Shown here: piece by piece, positions 52,803-64,000 of the stretch
How the letters are laid out: the number at the start of each line of letters is the position of its first letter
Position numbering within the stretch: position 1 is the stretch's first letter
Source of the DNA: Lycorma delicatula
Taxonomy: Eukaryota; Arthropoda; Insecta; Hemiptera; Fulgoridae
Length of the DNA: 64,000 nucleotides
Assembly (NCBI RefSeq): GCF_047948215.1
Contig: NC_134460.1
Location: 129,681,324-129,745,323, forward strand
Direction: 5' to 3'
Position numbers and translations under genes: made by a program
The notes under the pieces: model-generated
The model's database searches: none
Told to the model about the DNA's origin: nothing
Seen by the model: the letters and a program-made list of their open reading frames with translations, nothing else

Positions 52803-53667
52803 CGACGGGAAATTAATTTAAAAAAATTATAAAAATATTCATGTAGGTTAAGCTTAACAAATTTAGTTCAGTAAAGCTTCCTCTAAATTTAACACCACTT
52901 TCAGTAAAGGTTAAAATAAGAAAAACAAAATTTCAAAGAAACGTTTTTTGTATTTCAGATAGTGCCTATAATTTAAAAAAATTGTAAACATTTTTTGATA
53001 GTTCTACACATGAAGTATAAACTTCAATAAAAATTTTAAATCGAAGGGAGGTAGAACAAAAAAAAAACATATATTTCAATTTTAAAAAGTGGGGATTGAT
53101 TACTGAGAAAAAAAATGTTTTTTAATTATTTATATATATATATATTTTAGGTAAAAATTTTCTTAATGAAGTTTTCTTCAAAATGTCTCTGAAGAATATC
53201 GAAATTTTTTTTGTAACATCCTCCTACCTCCTTAACGAATAACTGTTAATATGCCCCATATATAGAAATATTTGAGCCAAATTTGAAGAAAATAGGTTAG
53301 ATCAATCCTGAGATATAAGGTCAAACGTAGTGCGACACACACACAGTTTTTGACAAAATAAATTAGTTGGACACTAAAACGTAAAGATTTACAAAACACC
53401 CGATACCTCCTGGTTTTTGACATAATCAACATACTTTCCCTTTTAATACAGCTATTCCGGGTATATTCAGTGAAAAATCAAAATCAAATCATATATATTC
53501 CACTTATCCCAAATGTTTGGAAAAAATTCGGTACTAAGCTACAATTTCTGTAAAACAACTAATAGATAAAAAATTTGTAAGAACTCCAATGAAATGCTTT
53601 TTATTTTTTACGATAAGTAATTATTTTTACGGTTCCAACTTTTCAACTTAATATTTTTTTTCTTTAA
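52803..53667. other. AT-rich spacer of an inverted repeat
   Basis: No gene. Near 53270-53345 is the phrase AGCCAAATTTGAAGAAAATA, then GTCAAACGTAGTGCGACACA and CACACACAG, a form common at dispersed insect repeats. Confidence 0.45.
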
Positions 53668-53716
53668 CTAAAAATATTCTGTTTTTTTGTTTTTTAGCTC
53701 TAACTTTTAATTTTTC
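53668..53716 (-). repeat. Inverted repeat arm (pairs with 52754-52802)
   Basis: Reverse complement of the arm at 52754-52802 with one or two length changes in the A-runs. Confidence 0.75.
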
Positions 53717-53801
53717 TAAATAATCTAATTTTACTAAATAATCTGATGACTTCTCCACGATTTTTTTCATACTTATCGATTCTTCAATGAAGTTTCTGTA
53801 A

Positions 53802-53954
53802 TAGAACCTTAAAAATAAAATACACTCCACTGAAAAGATTATTTTGTTTCAAGAAAGGAAGAAAAATTTCGGTTTTATTCTTAAGTTATTGGTAAGAAAA
53901 GAATAATCAAATTTCGGATGACAAATATAAAATTTTATAGGAAGTGATTTTTAG
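53802..53954 (+). repeat. Inverted repeat arm 1 (pairs with 55804-55960)
   Basis: TAGAACCTTAAAAATAAAAT, CACTCCACTGAAAAG, TTAAGTTATTGGTAAGAAA and TATAGGAAGTGATTTTTA are the reverse complement, in order, of 55804-55960. Arms of about 155 bp separated by about 1.85 kb. Confidence 0.8.
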
Positions 53955-54254
53955 AAAATATATTTAATGCATTGAGCGAATAGCATTTCCAAATAGAGAC
54001 ATATCGATAAACATTGATATGTTTTGAAAATATCATGTTATCAACAACAATCAGAATCTATAGAATTACAATTTTTAAGAGAGAGAGGGATGTAATTTTT
54101 CTTGTTTCTTTGCTCTAGTGATATTAGTTTCTATAACCTAGAAACCGTTTTCATTAATTTAATCATCTATAAGATATAGCACCCCTATTTTAACAATCTC
54201 CATTTCACCAAAATCTTATCGAATTTAAAAAAATAACTAATTTCTAACTGAGCG
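53955..54254. other. AT-rich non-coding stretch
   Basis: No gene or repeat recognised. Confidence 0.45.
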
Positions 54255-54335
54255 CCATGAGAACTATACCCGTGGTAGCGTCTTGGCCTTTCATGCAGAG
54301 GTTCGAATCCGGGTCAGACATGGCATTTTCATGTT
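54255..54335 (+). repeat. SINE1 fragment
   Basis: CCGTGGTAGCGTCTTGGCCT, TTCATGCAGAGGTTCGAATC, CGGGTCAGACATGGCATTTT. A short internal deletion precedes box B, and the 3' body and tail are missing. Confidence 0.75.
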
Positions 54336-55440
54336 AAAAAATTCATTTACAAGTGATTGTAATTGGCCTGTTGTTACATTGAAATAAATCGCTAAAACTA
54401 GGCAAGGAAATTGGGATATTTACCACTGTTATTTCTCTAGTAACATTCAAATAGATATTTTTTGGTGTACACGTCTAAGTTGCGTATCCTGACATCAATA
54501 TTTATATATTATCAATTTAATGTCTCTATTATGACTCAACCTTATTTAAACATTTTATGACATTAATTTTAATGAATAGTAGAAATCGGCGGTAGACTCC
54601 ATGTTATAGCATCCACTTGTAAATTTTCACCTTGTGCAAGGCCCAGACTCCTCTCCATTTCCAGGAAGCCGTTGCCTAGACAACAGTACTCACCCTACAG
54701 GTGACATAGCCAATCAGCGTACGCATTGATTTCTCTAAAATATTCCGACAGTTTTTGCTCTCGAATTTTCTAAGAAATTTGGGAATTATATGAAAACTTC
54801 TGAGCTACGTTAAAAGATTACATAAATTTACATAAGCAAGGGTTGTGTGTGTATGTGCGCGCTTGCTTGCTTATACGCTTTGTACATGTATGGCTAAGGG
54901 AACCGCAATTTTTAAAACATTGATAGAAATCTTTACTTCTCTTATAGCTATGGTAGCCGGGAAAGAAACCAAATGTAGCAATAAATTTTTATTGTTCCAA
55001 CATTGCTCGCCGCCATTTTAATGAAAATCGACCAGTACAAGTTCTGATTCTGTAAAACCAACATTTTTATTAACAAATAATTAATTGAATAATTCTATTA
55101 ACACAACATCAGGTTTTATGATTAAGCAGCACAATTTCTGCTACATTCAAATATGCCAGTTTATAATTAATAAATAATATTCCGCACTATAAAAATAGAA
55201 CACAGCTACGATACGCGGTCTCTGCAAACATTTACATGGGGTTTGTTTAATGTAAGGTTAATATTTTTTTTCTAAACACGTTTATTATAAACGTATTTCC
55301 TTTATTCTTTTCTTTTGAAAAAAAATGTAACAAAACAATGATGTCATGGATGAGCATAATGTTGACGCCAATAATAATAATTATAATATATAGAGGAATA
55401 TAATAGTATGAAGTGTGGGATGTATACACGGTAGTTTGCA
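54336..55440. other. AT-rich non-coding stretch
   Basis: No gene recognised. A mixed segment at 54590-54730 (TGTGCAAGGCCCAGACTCC, AGGAAGCCGTTGCCTAGAC) has no match in the window. Confidence 0.45.
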
Positions 55441-55765
55441 TTAACAGCGGTCAGGGAGAAAGAAGAAGCGCATATAAATAGCAAAGCGGGATATTTGAAT
55501 TGAGAACCGGGCGAGGCGTAAAACAGATATACTCTTTATATATTTATACACACACACGCACACCTGGTTGATTTTCATATGCGTGCAACCAAGAGATAGC
55601 TGCATCATAACGTATGCACTTCACTCAACCTATTTCACACTCGTCGCCTTTACAATGCACATCACCCTCTCTTCTCATCCACGATTCCGCATTCCGGTCT
55701 TTCCTACTGTCGCGTATCCTACGCTGTCTGCGTTTAACAATGATCCGGTCTGCATTATGCTCTAA
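55441..55765 (+). promoter_or_regulatory. TATA-like promoter candidate with short downstream frame
   Basis: A consensus TATAAATA lies at 55473-55480 in a GC-richer patch (GAACCGGGCGAGGCG near 55503). A 65-codon frame starts at 55568 and reads SSHPRFRIPVFPTVAYPTL near its end. The frame resembles no known family. The spacing would suit a small transcription unit, but there is no other support. Confidence 0.2.
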
Positions 55766-55803
55766 CTTTCAAGCCAAATAACAAGCTATTTGTTATTTTA
55801 ATA

Positions 55804-55960
55804 TAAAAATCACTTCCTATAAAATTTTATATTTATCATCCGAAATTACATTATTCGTTTCTTACCAATAACTTAAGAATAGAGATGAAATTTTTCTTTC
55901 TTACTTGAAATAAAATAATCTTTTCAGTGGAGTGCATTTTGTTTTTAAGTAAGGTTCTAT
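55804..55960 (-). repeat. Inverted repeat arm 2 (pairs with 53802-53954)
   Basis: AAAATCACTTCCTATAAAAT, CTTACCAATAACTTAAGAAT, CTTTTCAGTGGAGTGCATTT and AAGGTTCTAT mirror arm 1. The sequence directly after this arm is a reverse-transcriptase fragment, so the arms may be pieces of a retrotransposon rather than transposon ends. Confidence 0.8.
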
Positions 55961-55969
55961 AAGTTATAG

Positions 55970-56070
55970 ATTATTTAGTATTTTTATGATTTGTCAGAAG
56001 CACTTGATTACATTCCATATGATTTGTTGACTGAAAAACTGAAATTTCATTAAAATCTTGGCATTGTATA
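55970..56070 (+). pseudogene. Non-LTR reverse transcriptase palm fragment
   Basis: Reading from 55979: YFYDLSEALDYIPYDLLTEK, then LK and, after an in-frame stop, NLGIV. This matches the conserved RT block VFxDLSKAFDxVxHxxLLxKL followed by YGIRG of Jockey/CR1-type and related elements. The Asp of DLS (codon 55988-55990) is the first palm-domain catalytic Asp. Only about 30 residues are recognisable. No YADD block was found downstream, so it is a relic. Confidence 0.65.
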
Positions 56071-56367
56071 AAATTGTTTCAGTACACATTAATAACACGA
56101 GGTTATTTGTAAGTCCTATTTCATATAGGACTGGAAAAATGCGAAATTCCACAAATCAATTTTACGTTCCTTATTCATTTTATTTGTTTTCTTCGTCATT
56201 TCATGTAAAATAAATTTTTTGTATAGCAAAATAGTCCTTTTATAAATTTCATAATAAATGAATATTAATTTAATAATACGAAAAAATACAAAGTTTTATG
56301 TTTAAATTACCATTTAAAAAAAAATTGGTGTGCTAATTATTTTTTTTAGATCTATTAACATAATTTT
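56071..56367. other. AT-rich non-coding stretch
   Basis: Nothing recognised; it may be the degenerate remainder of the RT element. Confidence 0.4.
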
Positions 56368-56583
56368 TACTTCCTTATACGAAGTAAAGGAAGTATTGTG
56401 ATCGCGAAAAATTTAGGTTTTCAGATTTCAAAGGAAATGCCCATTTTGACCACCCTGAATCTATTTTGACTAGTTTCGACGTGATGTCTGTATGTACATA
56501 CGTATGTATCTCGCATAACTCAAAAACGATTAGTCGTAGGATGATGAAATTTTAGATTTAGAACTGCTGTAACATCTAGTTTA
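56368..56583 (+). repeat. Unclassified interspersed repeat (family R-II), copy 2
   Basis: ACTTCCTTATACGAAGTAAA, AGGTTTTCAGATTTCAAAGG, CCATTTTGACCACC, TTCGACGTGATGTCTGTATG, CTCGCATAACTCAAAAACGA and TGTAACATCTAGTTTAC match copy 1 at 47.7 kb in order and orientation. The segment ACGTATGTATCTCGCATA is missing from copy 1. The hairpin part of copy 1 is not present here. Confidence 0.78.
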
Positions 56584-56662
56584 CTTTAATTAAAATGAAA
56601 AAATATACACTTACAAAGATAGTAAATAACTTACTTTTATGTACCATCATAAGTTACTTATG

Positions 56663-57120
56663 TATTAACGCCACCGCAGCTAAAGCTTTATTTAAAAACT
56701 AAGTAGTCAATCGGATTTCCGTGGAAAATTAACAGTCTCGTTATTAATTTTAATAAATGGTTATTTATATTTATTTATTTTATAGATATAATTTAACCAA
56801 ACTTAACCTACGCTCGCTAACCTTGACTAATTAACACCGTAATTTTTTGAGTATTTATTTAATAAATTCAGTAATTATTGCAATTATTTATTATTTAAAT
56901 AATCAAAACACTCCTGTTAATTAGTCAAGGTTAGTGAGCGAAGCGAGCGTAGGTTAAGTTTGGTTAAATTATATTTATAAAATAAATAAATAGCCATTTA
57001 TTAAAATTAATAAAGAGACTGTTTTGAATCTATGTTAAACTCTATATCGGCCCATTTTCCACCGAAATCCGATTAACTACTTTGTTTTTAAATAAAGCTG
57101 GAGCTGCGGTGGCGTTAATA
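56663..57120. mobile_element. Foldback / MITE-like element with long terminal inverted repeats
   Basis: A 458-bp unit whose halves are inverted copies. The left arm begins TATTAACGCCACCGCAGCT and the right arm ends AGCTGCGGTGGCGTTAATA. Pairing continues through AATCGGATTTC, TTATTAATTTTAATAAATGG, TTTAACCAAACTTAACCTAC and CCTTGACTAATTAACA, about 170 bp per arm. The right arm has about 28 extra bases (around 57025-57055) and an 8-bp CGCTTCGC-type expansion. TA on both sides of TTAACGCC...GGCGTTAA could be the target duplication. No coding capacity, so it would need a transposase from elsewhere. Confidence 0.85.
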
Positions 57121-57581
57121 CCTACCAATCATAATTTTAAATTTACAAATAAATTTCTATAAATTTCTCAGACATAAAAAGTTATATAATTGGAAAGATG
57201 TTAGAATAATATCTTTTGCTTTGGCGTTTGTTTACAAAATCAGTTTTATTCTTGAATTAAAAACTTCTTTTTTTTGTTTCATGACATAATAAAATTTTAA
57301 TTTTAAATTTTTTCTTTAAAGCTATCTTAATAATATCTTCTAATATTGTTTTTTTATTTGAAAGAAATTTTCTAGTTTAATTTTCAGTAACTGCACTCAC
57401 TTTCCTGAAATTAAATAACTCACGATAAAAAATTTCTGATTAAATCTGCGCAATAAAGATTCGTTTCAGTTTTTGATCAGAAAACACTTGTTTTATTTTC
57501 TTTTGTATAATATAAAAAATGTTATAAAATTTATTAAATTTTACTTAAATAAATAAAATGTGATCGCGTTAGTTATAGATA
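57121..57581. other. AT-rich non-coding stretch
   Basis: No gene or repeat recognised. Confidence 0.45.
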
Positions 57582-57735
57582 TGAGCCGAGCGATGTCGTC
57601 AGGAGTCGAGTGCATCCGAAAGGTGCCGAGTGACGTATAAGGAGCCGCTGAATCGTCAGCATCCGAATGTAAACGAAAGAAGCCGAGTGTACTGTAAATA
57701 TCCGAATGAATCCGACCGAAGCCGATTAAATTTAA
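57582..57735 (+). repeat. CpG-containing degenerate short repeat
   Basis: Recurring words GAGCCGAGCGATG, AGTCGAGTGCATCCGAA, TGCCGAGTGACG, GCATCCGAATG, AGCCGAGTGTAC, ATCCGAATGAATCCGACC form an irregular array of two related cores, close to AGCCGAGTG and ATCCGAATG. It differs sharply from the AT-rich flanks. Function unknown. Confidence 0.65.
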
Positions 57736-58212
57736 ATTTAAATCCTATTAAATACATTAAAGCTCCAAATTTAAACGATAATAACAAAAAATAAATATGT
57801 AAAGATTATTTAAAAATTAAAGAAACCTAAGTCCGAGCATAATTTCATTCGAAATGACTTTTATGTTGATAACCTCATAACCGGCTCAGATAATTATAAT
57901 GAAATTATTCAATTAAAAATTGATGTTTCTAAATTAATTAATCAATATGGTTTTCCTCTACATAAATGGTTTTCCAATAATAACATCATTTCTACATCTA
58001 AACGCAATACTTCCATTCCTTCAAAACAAAAACAGATGATTTTCATCAGTACATACTTTAATTCGCACATTTAGTTTCTGTTTTAGATTTCTTCACAATG
58101 TTAAAATCAAAGCAATCTAAACGAATCAGTGGTTCCCTAACTACTTAAGTAACTATCCACCGAGTAGTCTACTTCTTTATTTTCTTAATACGGCTTTTAC
58201 TTCTTTATTTTA
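57736..58212. other. AT-rich non-coding stretch
   Basis: No gene recognised; short broken frames only. Confidence 0.45.
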
Positions 58213-58450
58213 GTGGTATTATATAACTACCCGTCGGGTAAGTCTAGTGCTTAAACTCGTCATCGCAAAATCAGCTGATTTTCAAAGTTGAGAGTTCCAA
58301 ACTTGTAGTGCTTGTAAAGGCAATGCTTTTACATGGATTTGAATGATAAATTGTAGATACCGGTGTTCTTTGGTGGTTGGGTTTCAATCAACCACACGTC
58401 TCAGGAATGGTCGACCAGAGTATGTTCCAGACTACATGTTTACTGGTACA
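58213..58450 (+). repeat. SINE2 copy (plus orientation)
   Basis: Head ACCCGTCGGGTAAGTCTAGT, core AAATCAGCTGATTTTCAAAG, body TGGATTTGAATGATAAATTG, GATACCGGTGTTCTTTGG, TGGTTGGGTTTCAATCAACC and CTCAGGAATGGTCGACC. The box B is mutated. The 3' tail is not clear. Confidence 0.85.
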
Positions 58451-58499
58451 TTTACACTTATATTTCAGCTACTTCAGGCCTGGAAAGCCGGTAGCAGTA

Positions 58500-58670
58500 T
58501 TTTATTAGCCTATAAAAACACAAACCCAGATCCAGCCGATGGAAAACTGGTTGGAGAAAAATATAATTATGTAACTAGCCCAGGGACTCCGCACCTTGAA
58601 TCCTCACTGTGTTTATTATCCTCTTACTTGTGACAATAATGCTGATTAACAATTAAAGCCTGTTCATTCT
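58500..58670 (+). repeat. Possible fragment of repeat family R-I
   Basis: GTGTTTATTATCCTC, then TTGTGACAATAATGCTG and ATTAACAATTAAA resemble the central part of the family R-I copy at 63.1 kb (GTGTTCATTATCCTCATGAT, TGTGAGAGTAATACTG, TAACAATTAAA). Only this middle part is matched. Confidence 0.45.
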
Positions 58671-60364
<1,694 letters not shown>

Positions 60365-62300
60365 TATACGTCGTCACCACAAAGGGGAAGATCCCGCCAT
60401 GTGACGATTCCGATCGCCATGCCACCCCTTCCGTACTTATTCCTGATGGGCTTTATCAGAGATCATCTTCTGAACACGCAGACTGAATAGCATGTTTCAG
60501 TTAGCAGCTTGGCCTCCGTCAGGATGCCACCGATGTAAATGCCACGATTGACATATCCATCGGGGTAAGAAAGTTCTATCAATAAACACAATACAAAACC
60601 AAAAACAAATTACTCAAACGAACAATACTGAATAGAAATAAAATATTTACATTTTGAGCTACAGCCCTACCAACGAAATGAAACGAACAGCATCACGAAA
60701 TAACCGAACAAAAACAAAAATAAAGCTACGGAGCGCCTATCTTGGTAACAAGAGAACATCCAAGTGGTCCTAACCACCCGTGTAACTGGAACTCCCCATC
60801 CTACACGCCCTCCGCAACTCGGCCCAGATTTTCCAGTTAACAAAATCTAAAATAAATCCAATATTCCCAAGCTGCCTTACTACCTCTATTCGTCTTTCAT
60901 CATACCGATGATAAACATATAAAACAAATGAAAGACATCATCTAATATGCCACACCAAGGACACAGACCCGAATCGGCCAGGCCGAAACGAGCCAACCTA
61001 TCTCTAAAAGCACCAGACCCGAAAGAAACTTGCTGGGAGACACCCAAGAAGCGCCCCGCAGACTCCTTATATCAGGGAGAAGAGCATGCCTGTAATACCC
61101 ATCAGCCGCCTCATTCCCCCTAGTCTGCAACAATTGAAATCCATCATTCTCAATCTCTCTAATTCTAGCAGAAGTTAGTTGACCCACCTTCTTTGCGAAA
61201 TAACGTTGTTGACGCTCAAGCGCAAGATCATCAATAGGCTTTACCCCAGCAATCACCAGAACAGCCTTACGAGAAACTGTACGGTAACCACCTGTCACCG
61301 TTAACAACAAAATGCGATGGGACCTCAACAAAGTGTCCCTATAAGTTTCGAATTTAAACCTATCCGCCCAAACAGGTGCGGCATACAACATAATTGTCTC
61401 ACACATGCCCTTATAGAGGATATTAACCGGTCTTAAAATTTATTTCCCAATCCGGCTTAACCACACGTCGAATACTAAAGAAGGCACTACTGGGCTTCTT
61501 TGTGACGTACTGTAAATGCTCATTAAAACGAAACCTTTCATCAAGGAGCACCCCAAGGTATTTCTGAACCTGAACATTTCAAACTCGATGGCCTGACATT
61601 GATATACGGACCCGCCGCGTCGCAGCCAAACGGTCCTTCAGCAGCAGCATCTGGGTTTTATCTGGGCTGAATGCCATCTTATGTTGACGACCCTACTGCT
61701 CAAGTATCCTGCATGCCCGAGAGACGCGGAGTTCAATCTAATTCCGCGAACATCCTTCGACCAGCAGCAGCCTGTCATCGGCGTAAGCGACAACGCGACA
61801 GCTGCCGGGCAACTTCAGTCGCATCATAGAATCAAACTCACAGTAAGGGGCTCAGCACACTGTCTTGGGGACAACCCTTAGACAGTCTCTTCTCCACTTC
61901 GTGGCCACCCTCACAAAGAACGTCTCGATGCCCAAAGTAGCTATGCACTTCATTTTTAATACACCCACGCCTCTGTAATTGAAATAAAGCAGAAGACCAC
62001 CAAAGATTGTTAAATGCCATGTATATATTACGGAAAATCCCCAAGACATTCCCAGAACTGCTACTCTTGACAGTGCTTAAAATTCATAAAATAGCATCTT
62101 CCGTTTTTTTTTACTAGGACGAAAGCGATACTGATCCTCCATCAATAACCGTTGCCATGTGAACCTCTCATTAATACGCAGATATAGTATCTTCTTAAAG
62201 ATCTTACTGATAACCGGCAATAATGTGTAAGAGGCCAATATGAGGAACTAACAATGGGATTCTTGCCGCCACCCAGGGATATATACAGCATAATTAGTAA
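60365..62300 (-). mobile_element. R1-like non-LTR retrotransposon, largest copy
   Basis: A minus-strand element carrying the RT palm, the C-terminal part of ORF2 and a 3' untranslated region (60.37-60.94 kb). The untranslated region shares ATCGGTGGCATCC, GATAAAGCCCATCAGGA and CATGGCGGGATCTTCCCC with the copies at 34 and 46 kb. It is about 1.9 kb of an element that would be several kb when whole, so it is 5'-truncated. Its GC content is well above the surroundings. Confidence 0.87.
60942..62260 (-). pseudogene. R1-like ORF2: RT palm and C-terminal region, frameshifted
   Basis: Read from high to low coordinates. Around 62110-62240: TLLPVISKIFKKILYLRINE and LMEDQYRFRPS (RT motifs 0-1). At 61838-62044: RNEVHSYFGHRDVLCEGG and LSKGCPQDSVLSPLL (motif 4, where the family has GCPQGS). 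At 61774-61785: the YADD catalytic box inside RVVAYADDRLLLVEGCSRN. Then MLYAAPVWADRFKFE, VTGGYRTVSRKAVLVIAGV, PIDDLALERQQRYFAKKVGQ, and after a frameshift near 61010 GSGAFRDRLARFGLADSGLC with PWCG. The order is that of R1-clade ORF2. Catalytic Asp-Asp residues survive, but frames change several times, so it is inactive. Confidence 0.88.
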
Positions 62301-62961
62301 ACCTTTGCCCGTGAATGAATTAAGTATTAGACAATAAGAAAATATTATTTATTCAACAATAAAGATTAATAAAGCATATTTTTAGAATTCATTTTTGCGT
62401 GTTTAAAAGAAAGCGTAAATTTGAGCTAAAATATTAGTTAGAAAATAGTATTATTTTTTTTTGTTTTCTATATTTTTTTTTAATATTTCAGCAATGAAAT
62501 GAAATTTCATTAAGTTAATAAAAATAAAGAAAACTTTAAAGGAATAAATAACACCATTCTCGAATATTTCTATGTAACCAAAACTTTTATTCAATCCTCG
62601 AATAAATATTAAAATACTATTTAATATTTATTTCTACTCCGTTATCAACAACAAATAAATCATTTTTATTTTTACTTTGTTATTTTTTAAAATAATAAAT
62701 AACGATTTCATTGCCATCACTTTTTCTCAAGTAATTTACATAAGTATATAAAATCAAAATTTATCCATTTTATTTCGGTATACCGAATAATATATTTTTT
62801 CGGTGGCTAAAGTAAACAGTAACTTGCATCAAAGTTAAAAACCCCAAAACTACCACCCAAGTATTTCTAGTTTATATTTTATTTCTGGTTAACTTTTCCT
62901 TACTATATTAAAAAAAAAAAACTGGTTTTAATAGAAATATTATATATATATTTATATATAC
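62301..62961. other. AT-rich non-coding stretch
   Basis: No gene recognised. TA runs at 62940-62960 lead into the next repeat. Confidence 0.5.
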
Positions 62962-63565
62962 TAGCCAGTCAGTGATTGCTTCGCTCGCCCACCGTCTAAC
63001 AAAGGGGGTCCACCCCCTGGGCCCGGGTGAACCCCAGAGCCACAGAGCTCGCTTCGGTCGCCATTCCCGTCTAGCCAGAGGGCTTCTCTCCCTGGTTACC
63101 ATCAGTGTTCATTATCCTCATGATTGTGAGAGTAATACTGATAAATAACAATTAAAATATTCAGGTTTTATAGAAATTTGAGAGAGAAAGAAAATAAATT
63201 ACAAAAGACAGAATAGTAGTAACATAGTAACTACTAAGTAGTTACTATGTTGCTGTGTACTTAGGATACACACCTTTGACGACGAAAAATTCATAACTTA
63301 TTTCTGTTGCCGTGGTGACAGAAATATAATAATGATGTAAAAGTATTAAACTTTTTTTTTATGAATATCTGTAATTCACAACTTCACCCCCAAGGAGGCC
63401 AGGGCCTCGGTCGATGGCTTAAACCCTTCACTGGGATTACACGGCTGTATCCTGCAAATCTGAAAGAAATTGGTCCATCGGTCCTCTGGTGATGCCAGAA
63501 CAAACAAAAAAACGGATAGACAGACAAACAAACTTTCGGTTTTTTACATATACACTCTTATTGTT
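62962..63565 (+). repeat. Unclassified interspersed repeat (family R-I), copy 2
   Basis: Starts after a TA run with TAGCCAGTCAGTG, TTGCTTCGCTCGCCCACCG, CCACAGAGCTCGCTTCGGTC and CGCCATTCCCGTCTAGCCAG. The AT-rich middle and the 3' blocks CTTCACCCCCAAGG, GGCTGTATCCTGCAAATCTG, AAAGAAATTGGTCC and AGACAGACAAACAAAC match copy 1 at 6.6-7.2 kb. An internal palindrome TAGTAACTACTAAGTAGTTACTA type lies around 63224-63250. Confidence 0.72.
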
Positions 63566-64000
63566 ACTTCATTTGTACGAATCAAAAGAAAATTTTAAAA
63601 TAAACAAATAGTGAAGAATACAAATATTAAATACGCAAAACAAAACACGTTAAAGTTATTCGATAAAAAAAATCCATATATGTACAAAAAAAAACCCTAT
63701 AAGATTAAATTATCTTGTTCGAAATATCAGTATATAGTATATCATCATCGATTTAGATTAAAAAATGAAGGGAACTATGGAAACATTATGATAAAAAAAA
63801 ACACATTCAAAACCATTAACAAGAATATATATCATTTTGTACGTTTCCCTAACTTATACAGAAAAAGTGTGAAAATATACTTATATAGTATATAATATGT
63901 ACAGTATACATATGCGTGTACAGGAGATACAAGTCGGAACTAAAAGGGAGGGTGTGATATGTGAGAATTGAGTGATTTTTTCCTTTCTTTCTTTTACATA
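63566..64000. other. AT-rich non-coding stretch to window end
   Basis: A 94-codon Lys/Ile/Asn-rich frame (63611-63895) reflects the base composition and has no recognisable domain, so it is not called. Confidence 0.5.

Noticed and set aside
63611..63895. 94-codon Lys/Asn/Tyr-rich frame near the window end
   Set aside because: Composition-driven frame in very AT-rich DNA with no domain or signal.

Overview
The window looks like nuclear DNA from an insect. The base is very AT-rich, there are many di-nucleotide microsatellites, and nearly every recognisable coding trace is a decayed transposable element. The mix is tRNA-derived SINEs, RTE-, R1- and Jockey-like non-LTR retrotransposons, and Tc1/mariner-like transposons. 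A large, repeat-rich hemipteran genome would fit this mix, but the sequence does not settle the order or species. No intact host protein gene, rRNA or free-standing tRNA gene was recognised. The window is best read as a gene desert or very long intron.

Layout. 1-5.4 kb: AT-rich DNA with two SINE traces, an RTE reverse-transcriptase remnant and a short palindrome. 5.5-7.2 kb: a dead mariner, then an unclassified repeat. 7.6-11.4 kb: interleaved inverted repeats, a SINE2 copy and a short non-LTR insertion with a 9-bp target-site duplication (TSD). 11.9-16.3 kb: AT-rich DNA holding two islands of mixed composition, possible cis-regulatory elements. 19.6-24.3 kb: a pair of inverted dispersed repeats around a degenerate minisatellite and a cysteine-rich candidate exon. 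24.9-30.3 kb: SINE1 with a TSD, a GC-richer island, a mariner fragment, then a long-TIR mariner broken by two retrotransposon pieces. 31.8-39.3 kb: SINE1, an R1-like element facing a Jockey fragment, a LINE 3' end, a SINE-in-SINE insertion, and a candidate promoter with a start-codon exon on the minus strand. 40.4-46.7 kb: an RTE fragment, a second long-TIR mariner, a head-out pair of SINE2s, an R1 3' end and SINE1. 47-57.7 kb: hairpins, an unclassified repeat pair, a foldback element and a CpG-rich short repeat. 58.2-63.6 kb: SINE2, a large decayed R1-like element on the minus strand, and a second copy of the repeat seen at 6.6 kb.

How the parts relate. Several elements are nested and their TSDs can be read directly, so the order of insertion can be worked out. 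The two SINE families have different tRNA-like heads but appear to share a 3' tail, which suggests the same LINE machinery moved both. The two long mariner copies both reduce to about 2.4 kb once inserts and duplications are removed. The least explained items are the candidate exons at 23.49-23.61 kb and 38.97-39.05 kb, the long hairpin at 51.06-51.23 kb and the foldback at 56.66-57.12 kb.
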